A DNA stretch of 64,000 nucleotides from Hahella chejuensis KCTC 2396 (GTDB lineage Bacteria; Pseudomonadota; Gammaproteobacteria; Pseudomonadales; Oleiphilaceae): NCBI RefSeq assembly GCF_000012985.1, contig NC_007645.1, positions 1,488,001 to 1,552,000 of the forward strand. The letters run 5' to 3'. The translations under genes and the position numbers were made by a program. This document shows positions 27,517 to 36,212 of the stretch, one piece after another. The notes beneath the pieces are model-generated. The model did no database searches, had not been told where the DNA came from, and saw only the letters and a list, made by a program, of their open reading frames with translations. The stretch's first letter is position 1. Every line of letters starts with the position of its first letter.

Positions 27517-29034
27517 ATGCAGCAACGCGAACTTAATTATTTGTTTCTTAAACGGATCGGCATTAATACCCATCAAGAGCCGGTGGTGTATATGCGGCAG
27601 GATTGCCACGTATGCCGGTCGGAAGGTTTCAATGCGCACTCGCGGGTGCGGGTGACGACCAACAAGCGCAGCATCATTGCGACGGTCCATCAGGTCACCG
27701 ACGGTTGGCTGTCGCATCAGGAAGCGGGTTTGTCGGACGCCGCATGGCGCCTGCTGGAGGCGGAGGACGGCGAGGTGGCTTATTTCAGTCACACCAAAGC
27801 GGTGGATTCGATGAGTCATGTGCGCGGCAAACTGTATGGCGCCTCGCTGACTCAGGAGAGCGCTGACGAGGTGGTGAAGGATGTCGCCGGCGGCTTGTAT
27901 TCGGACGTGCAACTGGCGGCGTTCGTTACCGCCTGCGCCGGCAGCCGGTTGAATCAGGATGAAGTGGCGGCGCTCACCAGCGCGATGGTGAAGGTGGGGC
28001 AACGCATTGACTGGGGGACCTCGCCCATCATGGACAAGCATTGTGTCGGTGGTCTGCCGGGCAACCGCACCACGCCGATTGTCGTCGCCATCGTCACCGC
28101 CTGCGGCTTGCGCATGCCCAAGACCTCCTCCCGCGCTATTACCTCTCCAGCGGGCACTGCGGATACGATGGAGACGATGGCTCCGGTCAATTTAACGCTG
28201 GCGCAAATGAAAAAAGTGGTGGAGCAGGAAGGCGGTTGCATCGCCTGGGGCGGTTCAGTCAGTCTGAGTCCGGCGGACGACGTGCTGATCCGCATTGAGC
28301 GCGCGCTGGATCTGGACAGCGAAGGACAACTGGTGGCCTCGGTGATATCCAAGAAAGTGGCCGCCGGCTCCACTCATGTGCTGATAGACATTCCCATCGG
28401 CATGACCGCCAAAGTGCGTAGCCCGGAGTATGCGGAGCGTCTGGCGTCTCATATGCGCTATACCGGAGTCAAGTTGGGCATTCAGGTGGAGGCGATGTTC
28501 ACTGACGGCGCGCAACCTGTCGGGCGAGGCATTGGGCCGGCCCTGGAAGCTCGGGACATTTTGGCGGTGCTGCGTAATCAGGCGGAAGCGCCGGCTGATT
28601 TGCGCGTACGGGCCCTGACGCTGGCTGGACGCTTGCTGGAGATTGGCGGCGTCGCCAGCCATGGCGCCGGCGTCGCCCGCGCCAGAGAAACGCTGGAGTC
28701 CGGTGCGGCGCTGCACAAGTTTATGGCCATTTGTGAGGCGCAGGGGGGATTTCGCGAGCCAGCGCTGGCGCCGCACTGTTACGAGGCCACCGCTGATCGG
28801 GTCGGGGTGGTTTCCTTCGTGAATAACCGTTTCGTAGCCAAACTGGCGAAACTTGCGGGAGCGCCCTCAAACTCGTCTGCAGGTGTGGACTTCCATGTTA
28901 AATTGGGGCAAAAGGTGAGGGTGGGAGAACCGCTGTTCAGCATCTATGCGGAAGCGCCTGGCGAATTGGCGTACGCACTGGACTTTTTGCGCGACCATCC
29001 CAATGAAATCCGTATAGAAGAGGAAAGTCTATAA
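27517..29034 (+). CDS. Thymidine phosphorylase-family protein, AMP phosphorylase-like
   Basis: A 505-residue protein of the DeoA/TrpD fold. At about 500 residues it has an extra N-terminal domain (about residues 1-85) absent from the roughly 440-residue DeoA but present in archaeal AMP phosphorylases, which phosphorolyse NMPs to ribose-1,5-bisphosphate and base. Motifs are DKHCVGGLPGNRTTPIV, TSSRAITSPAGTADTME and VAAGSTHVLIDIP. The stop overlaps the next start as TAATG, so the PRPP-synthetase-like gene is translationally coupled. Whether the substrate is AMP or a nucleoside needs assay. Confidence 0.82.
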   Translation: MQQRELNYLFLKRIGINTHQEPVVYMRQDCHVCRSEGFNAHSRVRVTTNKRSIIATVHQVTDGWLSHQEAGLSDAAWRLLEAEDGEVAYFSHTKAVDSMSHVRGKLYGASLTQESADEVVKDVAGGLYSDVQLAAFVTACAGSRLNQDEVAALTSAMVKVGQRIDWGTSPIMDKHCVGGLPGNRTTPIVVAIVTACGLRMPKTSSRAITSPAGTADTMETMAPVNLTLAQMKKVVEQEGGCIAWGGSVSLSPADDVLIRIERALDLDSEGQLVASVISKKVAAGSTHVLIDIPIGMTAKVRSPEYAERLASHMRYTGVKLGIQVEAMFTDGAQPVGRGIGPALEARDILAVLRNQAEAPADLRVRALTLAGRLLEIGGVASHGAGVARARETLESGAALHKFMAICEAQGGFREPALAPHCYEATADRVGVVSFVNNRFVAKLAKLAGAPSNSSAGVDFHVKLGQKVRVGEPLFSIYAEAPGELAYALDFLRDHPNEIRIEEESL

Positions 29035-29906
29035 TGTTGCTTTACAACCTGGCGCCGGGGCATCCGGTGGCTGAGAGACTCGCCGCCGCCCCCGGGATGG
29101 ACGTCGGTAACTATCAATTGCGACAGTTTCCCGATGGGGAAACCTATATTCGCATCGAGGGGGAAGCGCCGAACAAGGCGATTGTGTGCGCCGATCTTTC
29201 CAGTCCGGATCAGAAGATACTGCCCGTATTGCTATTCGCCGCTACTCTGAGGGACTTGGGTGTGGAGCATATCACCCTGGTGGCGCCCTATCTGCCCTAC
29301 ATGCGTCAGGACATCCGTTTTCATCCAGGCGAAGGAATAACGTCGCGATATTTCGCTCGTATGATTTCCGCCCACTTCGATCGTTTGCTGACCGTCGACC
29401 CTCATCTACATCGTTATCATTCATTGGATGAGCTATACAGTATTCCCGCTCGTTCATTGGCGGCGGCGCCGGCGATTGCGGACTGGATTCGCACCCATCT
29501 GGACAAGCCGGTCATCGTTGGGCCGGACAGCGAGAGCGATCAGTGGGTCAGTCATGTGGCGGAGCTGGCGGGATGCGACCGTCTTGTGTTCAGCAAAACC
29601 CGTCTCGGCGACAAAGACGTCATTATCGACGCCAGGAATGCGGAAAAATATCGGGAGTACTCTCCGGTGATGGTGGACGATATCATTTCCACTGGGCGCA
29701 CCATGATTGAAGCTGCGGCGGAGCTGGCGGCGGCGGGTCTGCATCAGCCTGTCTGCATCGGCGTGCACGCGGTGTTCGCGGATGACGCCTATCACGCGAT
29801 TCAGGCGGCCCCCATTGCGCGGACGGTCAGTTGCAATACCGTGATTCACGCCACCAACGGCATTGATGTTGGCGGGTTGCTGTTGCAGGCGTTGCAGGAG
29901 CGCTGA
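29034..29906 (+). CDS. Ribose-phosphate pyrophosphokinase-like protein
   Basis: A 290-residue PRPP synthetase homologue, shorter than the usual 310-320. It has the FPDGETYIRIE and ARMISAHFDRLLTVDPHLH segments and the PRPP-binding loop VMVDDIISTGRTMIEAA. The flexible catalytic loop is short (SKTRLGDKDVII) and closer to archaeal-type enzymes than to the KRR loop of housekeeping Prs. Coupling to the AMP-phosphorylase-like gene (1-base overlap) suggests it uses the ribose phosphate made there. A second, housekeeping prs is expected elsewhere. Confidence 0.82.
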   Translation: MLLYNLAPGHPVAERLAAAPGMDVGNYQLRQFPDGETYIRIEGEAPNKAIVCADLSSPDQKILPVLLFAATLRDLGVEHITLVAPYLPYMRQDIRFHPGEGITSRYFARMISAHFDRLLTVDPHLHRYHSLDELYSIPARSLAAAPAIADWIRTHLDKPVIVGPDSESDQWVSHVAELAGCDRLVFSKTRLGDKDVIIDARNAEKYREYSPVMVDDIISTGRTMIEAAAELAAAGLHQPVCIGVHAVFADDAYHAIQAAPIARTVSCNTVIHATNGIDVGGLLLQALQER

Positions 29907-29920
29907 TTCGCCTGCGTTGG

Positions 29921-31864
29921 TTACATGCGGAAGCTGACGCCGTTGCCGCCGTTCATTTTTGCTTCGGCCAAAGCTTCCCGGGCGCGCTCCATCAAATCTT
30001 TCGGCTCCCAGCCTTGACTGGGAATGTCGCTGGACAAGCCGATGCTGACAGTGACGCTGAAGCGGGCTTCATCCACATGAATCAAAGTGGCTTCCGTGCG
30101 CGAGCGAATCTGCTCCGACAATTGCAGAGCGCCTTCAGCGGAACAATGCGCCAGCACTAGCACATAACAATCTCCTTCATAGCGGAAAATGCTGTCTCCG
30201 GCGCGACGCGTCATCGAACTGATCAGTTTGGCCAGAACCTGCAGGCAGGTGTCACCGGCGAATTGCCCGAATTGCTGGTTAACCTTCTGGAAGCGGTCAA
30301 TATCTATAAACACCAGTGACAGCGCGGATATGGAGCGGGAGCAGCGGCTCCACTCCTGCAGCAGCACTCGCTCGAAACTGGCCTTGTTCTTCAATTGGGT
30401 GAGCTGGTCGAACGTGGCGATTTCATTGAGCTGTTCATGGGCGACGGATAGCTTTTTCATTGCTTCATTCAGCTCTTCCGTACGGATGGCGACGCGGCGC
30501 TCCAGCTCGTCGTTGGCTTGCTGCTGCGCCATCAGCATCGATTGTTCCGCTTCCCGTGCGCTGCGTTCACGATGCAGCGCCAGCTCACGCATGGAGATAT
30601 GGCGACGACGCTCGATATTGATGCGTTGCGCCAACGCCAGGGAGAAAATCATTACTTCGATACAAGCCCCGATCTGGGGCATGAAGCCAATAATGGTCAG
30701 ATTTGGAATCAGCCCGATTTTCTCCAGAGAAATGGCGATGTTGCCAACCAGGAATACGGCCCAGGCCAGTGTGAAGTAGGCGGCGGTAGGTTCGCGGCGC
30801 GACCATTGCAGGAGACCGATGATCAGCCAGACTATCGATACCACTCCGGTGGCCAGTACGGCTATCTTGATGCCGGTGGCGTAGCTGGCGGAGAACGCAA
30901 GCGCGCAGCAGAACAGTCCGAAAAAGGCGCAACTGATGGCGATGTACGGCAGGATTCCCCCGCGCACATTGAGATTGAGAAAGCGATAGCCGAACAACGA
31001 AGCGAAAGTGACGCTACACCCTATGAAAAATACCAGGCTGATCTGATTCCATTGCGGCGAATGCGGCCAGATAAATTGAAATGGCGCCCCATGCAGCGCC
31101 AGTTGCACGATTGCGATGGACACCACGTAGCCTACATAGTGCATGAAGGTGAGATCGCGAATCACGAAGCCCAGCGCGAGATTGTAAGCCGCCATGGCAA
31201 GCATGATGCCGCTGAACAGGAACTGAGCGGCGAGTTTCCACTGGTCAGCCTGCACGAAGGCGGTGGGGGACCAAAGGTCCGCCGGTAATTCCAGAGCCCC
31301 CTGTGTCTGGATGCGGATATAAACCGTCGACTTGCTGTGAGGCTTGAACTTGAACGGAAAAATAAAGTTGCGGTGAAATACAGGGCGTTCGCGGAAATTG
31401 AGCGTGTCGCCGCTGTGATAGGCCTCTACGACTTTTTCCTCTTCCGTCAGGTAGACCCGGATGTCGTCCAATACCGGATAACTGATTTCCAGCCAGCGTT
31501 CTACCGACTCAGCGCCGGCGTTGGTGACGCTGAAGCGAAACCAGCGCGGCGATACGTCAAGTCCGAAGTTGGGATCGAAGCGATTGTTCTGTCGCCATCC
31601 CATGGGGGCGGTTTTGCGCTCCAGAATATCCTCGATTTTAATTTCTCCATGATTTTCCGCCACCCACCAGAGGTAGGGGGCCACCTCCAGACGCTCTTGA
31701 CGGGAGGTGAGCTGGATGGAGTTATAAGTTGAAGCGAAAACCTGCGCGCACAGCAGGAATAACCCGCACATGGCGGCGCTGCGAAGAAGGCGTGAGGCCG
31801 CTCTATGTTGGCGGCGTGGTTGGGCGCATTGAATAAGCCCCCGAAAAGAGCGTATAAAGTTCAC
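29921..31864 (-). CDS. 7TMR-DISM membrane sensor with degenerate GGDEF domain
   Basis: A 647-residue protein: a membrane or signal segment (about 30-46), a periplasmic 7TMR-DISM extracellular domain (to about 205), seven membrane helices (about 210-420), a coiled coil (about 425-490) and a C-terminal GGDEF-like domain (FDQLTQLKNKASFE to the end). The active-site signature is YEGDCYV where RYGGDEF is expected: the first Gly is Glu, and the D-E-F is D-C-Y. Cyclase activity is doubtful; a GTP sensor or scaffold role is possible. GTG 31864 is the best long start; no strong ribosome site. Confidence 0.85.
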   Translation of the reverse strand: MNFIRSFRGLIQCAQPRRQHRAASRLLRSAAMCGLFLLCAQVFASTYNSIQLTSRQERLEVAPYLWWVAENHGEIKIEDILERKTAPMGWRQNNRFDPNFGLDVSPRWFRFSVTNAGAESVERWLEISYPVLDDIRVYLTEEEKVVEAYHSGDTLNFRERPVFHRNFIFPFKFKPHSKSTVYIRIQTQGALELPADLWSPTAFVQADQWKLAAQFLFSGIMLAMAAYNLALGFVIRDLTFMHYVGYVVSIAIVQLALHGAPFQFIWPHSPQWNQISLVFFIGCSVTFASLFGYRFLNLNVRGGILPYIAISCAFFGLFCCALAFSASYATGIKIAVLATGVVSIVWLIIGLLQWSRREPTAAYFTLAWAVFLVGNIAISLEKIGLIPNLTIIGFMPQIGACIEVMIFSLALAQRINIERRRHISMRELALHRERSAREAEQSMLMAQQQANDELERRVAIRTEELNEAMKKLSVAHEQLNEIATFDQLTQLKNKASFERVLLQEWSRCSRSISALSLVFIDIDRFQKVNQQFGQFAGDTCLQVLAKLISSMTRRAGDSIFRYEGDCYVLVLAHCSAEGALQLSEQIRSRTEATLIHVDEARFSVTVSIGLSSDIPSQGWEPKDLMERAREALAEAKMNGGNGVSFRM

Positions 31865-31977
31865 GATTTTGAATAGTTCCCGCGCTCGATGGGTATTGTT
31901 GTCATAGTTCTATCAATTTATAGCCGATGTTATCGAATCCTGTAGAGCCGGAATACGGAAAGGGGAGACTTATCTTC

Positions 31978-32940
31978 ATGAAAGCTGTGATATTGGACGC
32001 CGAAAGTCTGGGCGCGGACGTCAGTCTGGACTCATTACAAGAACATGTAACCGCCTTCGATAGCTACGCGGCGACAGCTCCGGAACAAGTGGCTGAACGC
32101 ATCGCCGGCAAGGACATCGTTATTGTTAACAAAGTGGTTTTGAATGAAGCGCACATGATCGGCAGTCCTGAACTAAAACTGATCGCCGTCACCGCCACCG
32201 GCGTCAACAACATAGATATGGCGGCGGCGAAGAAGCATGGCGTGGAAGTAAGGAACGTCGCCCACTACGGAACCGCCACTATTGTGCAGCATGTATTCTC
32301 CATGGTGTTGGCGCTGTCGAATAACCTGCTCCGATACACGGCAGCGGTAGAACGGGGAGATTGGGGAAGCGCCCGCCAGTTTTGTCTGATGGATTATCCC
32401 ATCCGAGAGCTCAGCGGTAAGGTGTTCGGCGTCGTTGGATATGGGGATTTGGGACGCGCGGCCGGCGCAGTGGCGCAGGCGTTCGGCATGGAAGTTAAAG
32501 TCGGCGCGCGTCCGGGAACGGAGCCCGGCGTGCGGGGTGGCGTAAATTATCTGCCGATGGAGGAACTGCTGTTTCAGACGGATGTGCTCAGTCTGCACTG
32601 TTTGCTGTCCGAAGATACGCGCAATATGATCGGCGCGGCGGAGCTGGCTTTGATGAAGCCTGACGCCCTGTTGATCAATACGGCGCGTGGCGGACTGGTT
32701 GATGAGGCGGCGCTGGCGGATGCTCTACGTAACGGTCGTCTTGGCGGCGCCGGGTTCGATGTATTAACGGAGGAGCCGCCGGTGAATGGCAATCTGCTGC
32801 TGGCCCCGGATATTCCCAATCTAATTATTACTCCCCATTGCGCCTGGGCGAGTCGGGAAGCGAGACAGCGACTAGTGGATAAAACCGGAGACAATATTGC
32901 GGCGTTCGCCCACCGTGAAGAGCGGCAAGTGCGTTTATAG
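31978..32940 (+). CDS. D-2-hydroxyacid dehydrogenase (glycerate dehydrogenase-like)
   Basis: A 320-residue NAD-dependent dehydrogenase. Rossmann motif GVVGYGDLGRAAG (about residues 150-162), catalytic Arg in NTARGGLVDE, Glu in the DVLTEEPP region and His in TPHCAWAS. It resembles HprA-type glycerate/hydroxypyruvate reductases; the exact 2-hydroxyacid is unknown. ATG 31978 has GGGGAG upstream; a longer frame from 31927 has no support. Confidence 0.87.
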   Translation: MKAVILDAESLGADVSLDSLQEHVTAFDSYAATAPEQVAERIAGKDIVIVNKVVLNEAHMIGSPELKLIAVTATGVNNIDMAAAKKHGVEVRNVAHYGTATIVQHVFSMVLALSNNLLRYTAAVERGDWGSARQFCLMDYPIRELSGKVFGVVGYGDLGRAAGAVAQAFGMEVKVGARPGTEPGVRGGVNYLPMEELLFQTDVLSLHCLLSEDTRNMIGAAELALMKPDALLINTARGGLVDEAALADALRNGRLGGAGFDVLTEEPPVNGNLLLAPDIPNLIITPHCAWASREARQRLVDKTGDNIAAFAHREERQVRL

Positions 32941-32968
32941 CGAGCAGGTAAACTGTATTGGAAGGATG

Positions 32969-32994
32969 CGCCGCAACCCTGAAAAGTTGCGGCG
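32969..32994 (+). terminator. Hairpin after the 2-hydroxyacid dehydrogenase
   Basis: CGCCGCAAC and GTTGCGGCG form a perfect 9-bp stem, 28 bases past the stop. Only TT follows, so it is a weak U-tract. Confidence 0.45.
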
Positions 32995-33118
32995 TTAGAA
33001 ATCGCCGGCGCCTTCCGGGCCAACGACTTCAATCATTCTGATTAGCGGTAAATATTACATCCTTATTGTTATTACGCTGTTGCGCGACGCCTAAGGTCGG
33101 CACTATAACCGGCGTTAA

Positions 33119-33469
33119 TTATGAGACCAGCCAGCTTTCAACTTTCTCTTTACCGAACTTTTGTTTCCACTCGTTCAGCAACTTGTGATTGCCGCCTCTG
33201 GTTTCAACAACTTCACCGGTTTTTGGATTTTTATACACTTTTAAAGGACGACTGCCACGACGCTTGTCTTGCTTCGGCGAAGTCTTTTCTTTGCCGTACA
33301 TCTTCAATACATCCTCCAGAGTGACGTCGTATTTGGCCAGCAGATCTTCCAGCTTCTTTTTAAACTCCAGTTCTTTCTTCAGGCCTTCGTCTTTCTCCAG
33401 ACTTTCGATCTTTTTTTGCAGTGCTTCAAGCTCGGCAATAGCGGAATTATAAGCGTTTAATTTTTTCAT
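33119..33469 (-). CDS. MvaT/MvaU-type H-NS-family nucleoid protein
   Basis: A 116-residue xenogeneic silencer of the Pseudomonas MvaT type. The N-terminal coiled coil (LEALQKKIESLEKDEGLKKE) drives oligomerisation. The C-terminal DNA-binding part shows the MvaT pattern KVYKNPKTGEVVETRGGNHK and ESW at the end. It binds AT-rich DNA and represses acquired genes. The 676-base AT-rich region upstream may be its own target for autoregulation. GAGATAAG lies just before the ATG. Confidence 0.9.
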   Translation of the reverse strand: MKKLNAYNSAIAELEALQKKIESLEKDEGLKKELEFKKKLEDLLAKYDVTLEDVLKMYGKEKTSPKQDKRRGSRPLKVYKNPKTGEVVETRGGNHKLLNEWKQKFGKEKVESWLVS

Positions 33470-34145
33470 TCTTATCTCCTCTGGTTAATGCAACAACGGC
33501 GTTCTGGTTTTTATAGTCGTTAATAGTTTAAATTTCCAGAAAATTATAAGAAATATTATTATCGAATGTTAATAGGAGGCAAATAACTTTCGTCTAGAAT
33601 ATTAAAGGCGCATGACCCCTGTCTCATTCTCCCGCCACTAAAGGTAGCTGTCGAGATTCTGATTTTCATATTCAGACGTCTTTTAATCCAGAGCGCACCA
33701 CCCATCTTGAAATAGAAAAAAGCCAAGCGCGGCCTTAAGTTGGAAACGCTATCGAATTGGGGAATAGCTTCGCTGGGAAACTGGATCGAGCGCAGACAAT
33801 CACTTTGACTTATTTAGGCGCGGTATTATTGAGAGAAGCCTCCTGCGATGTTTCAAACTTATGTCGGGACTTTAAAATACGCCATATAGACGGGTCGTCA
33901 ACTTACGCAGGAAAAGGCGAATTGGATTAATCTCTCTGAGTCGAAAACCGGAAAGCTTGTTTCCCCTAATACCTCGAACCTAAGTCTGGCCAGAGGGCTT
34001 CTGTCGATACGGAAAGAACAGTATATGCAGGAGAGTTGGCGTTTTTAAAAGAGGGGCCAGGTGGCGCATAAGTAACGTCAGGCGTTCATTGTTGGCCTGT
34101 GGTAAAGTTCCCGATTGAAGCAATACGAGTTGAGATGGCGAATAT
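33470..34145. other. 676-base intergenic region without recognised genes
   Basis: The first about 120 bases, next to mvaT, are very AT-rich and likely hold its promoter. The rest has frequent stops in all frames; no RNA gene or coding fragment is recognised. It could hold decayed sequence or an unannotated small RNA, but I see no specific signal. Confidence 0.4.
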
Positions 34146-34566
34146 ATGTGGCTGCAGAAAGAAATACGCTTGAAGCCCAGGCAACGGGGCTTTCATTTAA
34201 TTACTGATGAAATAGTGCGAGAACTTCCGGAAATCAAGACATTCAGAGTTGGGATGATTCAGCTCTTTATAAAGCATACATCCGCTTCTTTGACGATAAA
34301 TGAAAATGCGGACCCAACTGTTCGCCAGGATTTTGAAAGCTATTTCAATCACGCGGTTCCAGAAAATGAACCCTATTATCGTCATCTCGATGAAGGTTCT
34401 GATGATATGCCGGCACATCTTAAATCCAGCCTGTTGGGGTGCAGCGTCAGTCTGCCTATTACTGACGGATGTTTTAATCTTGGAACCTGGCAAGGGGTAG
34501 GACAGTTGCGAACACCGCAATCATGGCGGAGTGAGAAAAGTGGTGGCGACCATTTGGGGGGAATAG
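34146..34566 (+). pseudogene. yjbQ: yjbQ-family gene with a +1 frameshift near the 3' end
   Basis: YjbQ/UPF0047 proteins are small single-domain proteins of about 140 residues with thiamine phosphate synthase-like activity reported. Residues 1-117 fit well (KHTSASLTINENADP, CFNLGTWQG). After GTWQG the frame turns into RTPQSWRSEKSGG. Shifting by one base at 34507 restores the conserved tail CEHRNHGG-V-RKVVAT ... GE and a stop at 34564-34566. One extra T near 34506-34507 explains it. As written the frame ends at 34580. It may be a true mutation or a sequencing error; if true the conserved C-terminal strand is lost. Confidence 0.82.
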
Positions 34567-34818
34567 AGATTCTGCTTTAAGCGCCGTGCTTTTGGCGTAC
34601 ATACGGACCAGTTCATTGATATACAATGTTTTTACCGGGCTTTTCCAACAAGCCTTTCAAGACGCCCATTTTTATGTCATACGTACGCCGTGCAATGGCG
34701 AGCGCTGCTGTGATGGCGGCGTGCGTGGAGTGGCGGCTACAATTTGGAGAGATCAACACGGGATGGCTGCTTTTGAACAACCTGATAAGTCTGAGTTCGG
34801 CGCAAAACGAGAACGACT

Positions 34819-36186
34819 ATGAGTAAAGCGACGATTGAAACCTGGGTGTCGCGATTGGATCGCTGGCTTTGGGAGAACGAAACCGGCGGCGCCGCAGGCG
34901 GCGTGATGCGGGTATTGTGGCATAGTGCGCGCGTTTTGTTTGCGGTGGTGCGCGACGTATTATTCGGCCATGTGACGCTGCACGCGATGGGATTGGTGTA
35001 CACGACGCTGCTCTCCATCGTGCCGTTGTTGGCGTTAAGTTTCTCCGTATTGAAAGGATTTGGCGTTCATAATCAGCTGGAGCCGCTGCTGGAGAATGTT
35101 TTCCAGGCGTTCGGGGAAAAAGGGCCGGAACTGGTGCAAAACGTGCTCGCATTTGTCGACAATGTCAAAGTCGGCGTGTTGGGCTCGGTGGGCCTGGGAT
35201 TGTTGATCTATACGGTCATCTCTCTGGTGCAGAAGGTGGAGCGCTCCTTTAACGAAATCTGGCGGGTGTCGCAGATTCGCTCCCTGGCGCAACGATTCAG
35301 CTCTTACCTTAGCGTCATTGTTGTCGGTCCGTTGCTGGCGTTTTCCGCCATGGGCGCCACGGCGACTCTGGTGGGGACGGACATGGCGCAAACCGTCTTG
35401 AGTATTGAACCTTTTGGACGGCTGTTTTCTCTCGCCACTCGTATGGCGCCCTATGTCATCATCGTGGCGCTGTTCACCTTCATGTATCGCTTTATCCCCA
35501 ACACCAAGGTGCGCACCCGGTATGCGTTCATAGGCGGACTCGGGGCGGGGATCGCCTGGCAGACTACAGGTTATGTGTTCGCCAAGTTTGTGGTCGGTAC
35601 ATCCAACTACGAAGCGATTTACTCGGGCTTTGCTGTGGGCATCCTGGTCCTGATCTGGTTGTATATCTCCTGGCTGATCCTGTTGATGGGGGCGTCAGTG
35701 GCGTTCTACGGCCAGCATTCCCACCAGATCACCCGACAGCGGCGGGTGCGCCCCTGTGCGGTGATTGACGAGCGCACAGGGCTGGCCCTGGTGTACAAGG
35801 TGGCGAAAAAGTTTGATCAGCAGGGAGGAGGCGAGAGCATCTCTGATCTGGAGGATACTCTATCGGTGGGGCCTGAGACGATTCAGCGCATTATCGACAA
35901 ACTGTTGAAGAAGGGCGTGTTGGCTATTATGGGGGACGAAGCGGATTCGCTGATTCCCGCCCGCCCTTTAGACCGCATTACCCTGGCGGAATTGATGCAT
36001 GTGCTGCGTTCGCCGGAGCACAGTCTGCCTGCCTCCTTGTACTCAGATAAGTCTGTGGACGCTATCGCCAAGGGAGTGACGGCGGCGATGGAGGCGTCGC
36101 TAGGGCAAATGACCCTGGCTGCCTGGGTGCGGGGCGAGGAGACGGTGGTCAGAGAGGCGACGTCGCCGGAGAGAGCGGCGAGTTGA
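34819..36186 (+). CDS. YihY-family inner membrane protein with C-terminal winged helix
   Basis: A 455-residue YihY/UPF0761 protein (formerly called RNase BN by mistake). Six membrane helices lie between about residues 30 and 310 (GLVYTTLLSIVPLLALSFSV, FVVGTSNYEAIYSGFAVGIL). The C-terminal 140 residues are cytosolic and look like a winged helix (SISDLEDTLSVGPETIQRIIDKLLKKGVL). The function of the family is unknown. Confidence 0.88.
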   Translation: MSKATIETWVSRLDRWLWENETGGAAGGVMRVLWHSARVLFAVVRDVLFGHVTLHAMGLVYTTLLSIVPLLALSFSVLKGFGVHNQLEPLLENVFQAFGEKGPELVQNVLAFVDNVKVGVLGSVGLGLLIYTVISLVQKVERSFNEIWRVSQIRSLAQRFSSYLSVIVVGPLLAFSAMGATATLVGTDMAQTVLSIEPFGRLFSLATRMAPYVIIVALFTFMYRFIPNTKVRTRYAFIGGLGAGIAWQTTGYVFAKFVVGTSNYEAIYSGFAVGILVLIWLYISWLILLMGASVAFYGQHSHQITRQRRVRPCAVIDERTGLALVYKVAKKFDQQGGGESISDLEDTLSVGPETIQRIIDKLLKKGVLAIMGDEADSLIPARPLDRITLAELMHVLRSPEHSLPASLYSDKSVDAIAKGVTAAMEASLGQMTLAAWVRGEETVVREATSPERAAS

Positions 36187-36212
36187 GCAAGGGCGCATCG
36201 GCGCCCTTGTCA

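Noticed and set aside
34586-34826. Short frames between yjbQ and the YihY gene
   Set aside because: No ribosome site and no protein-like sequence.
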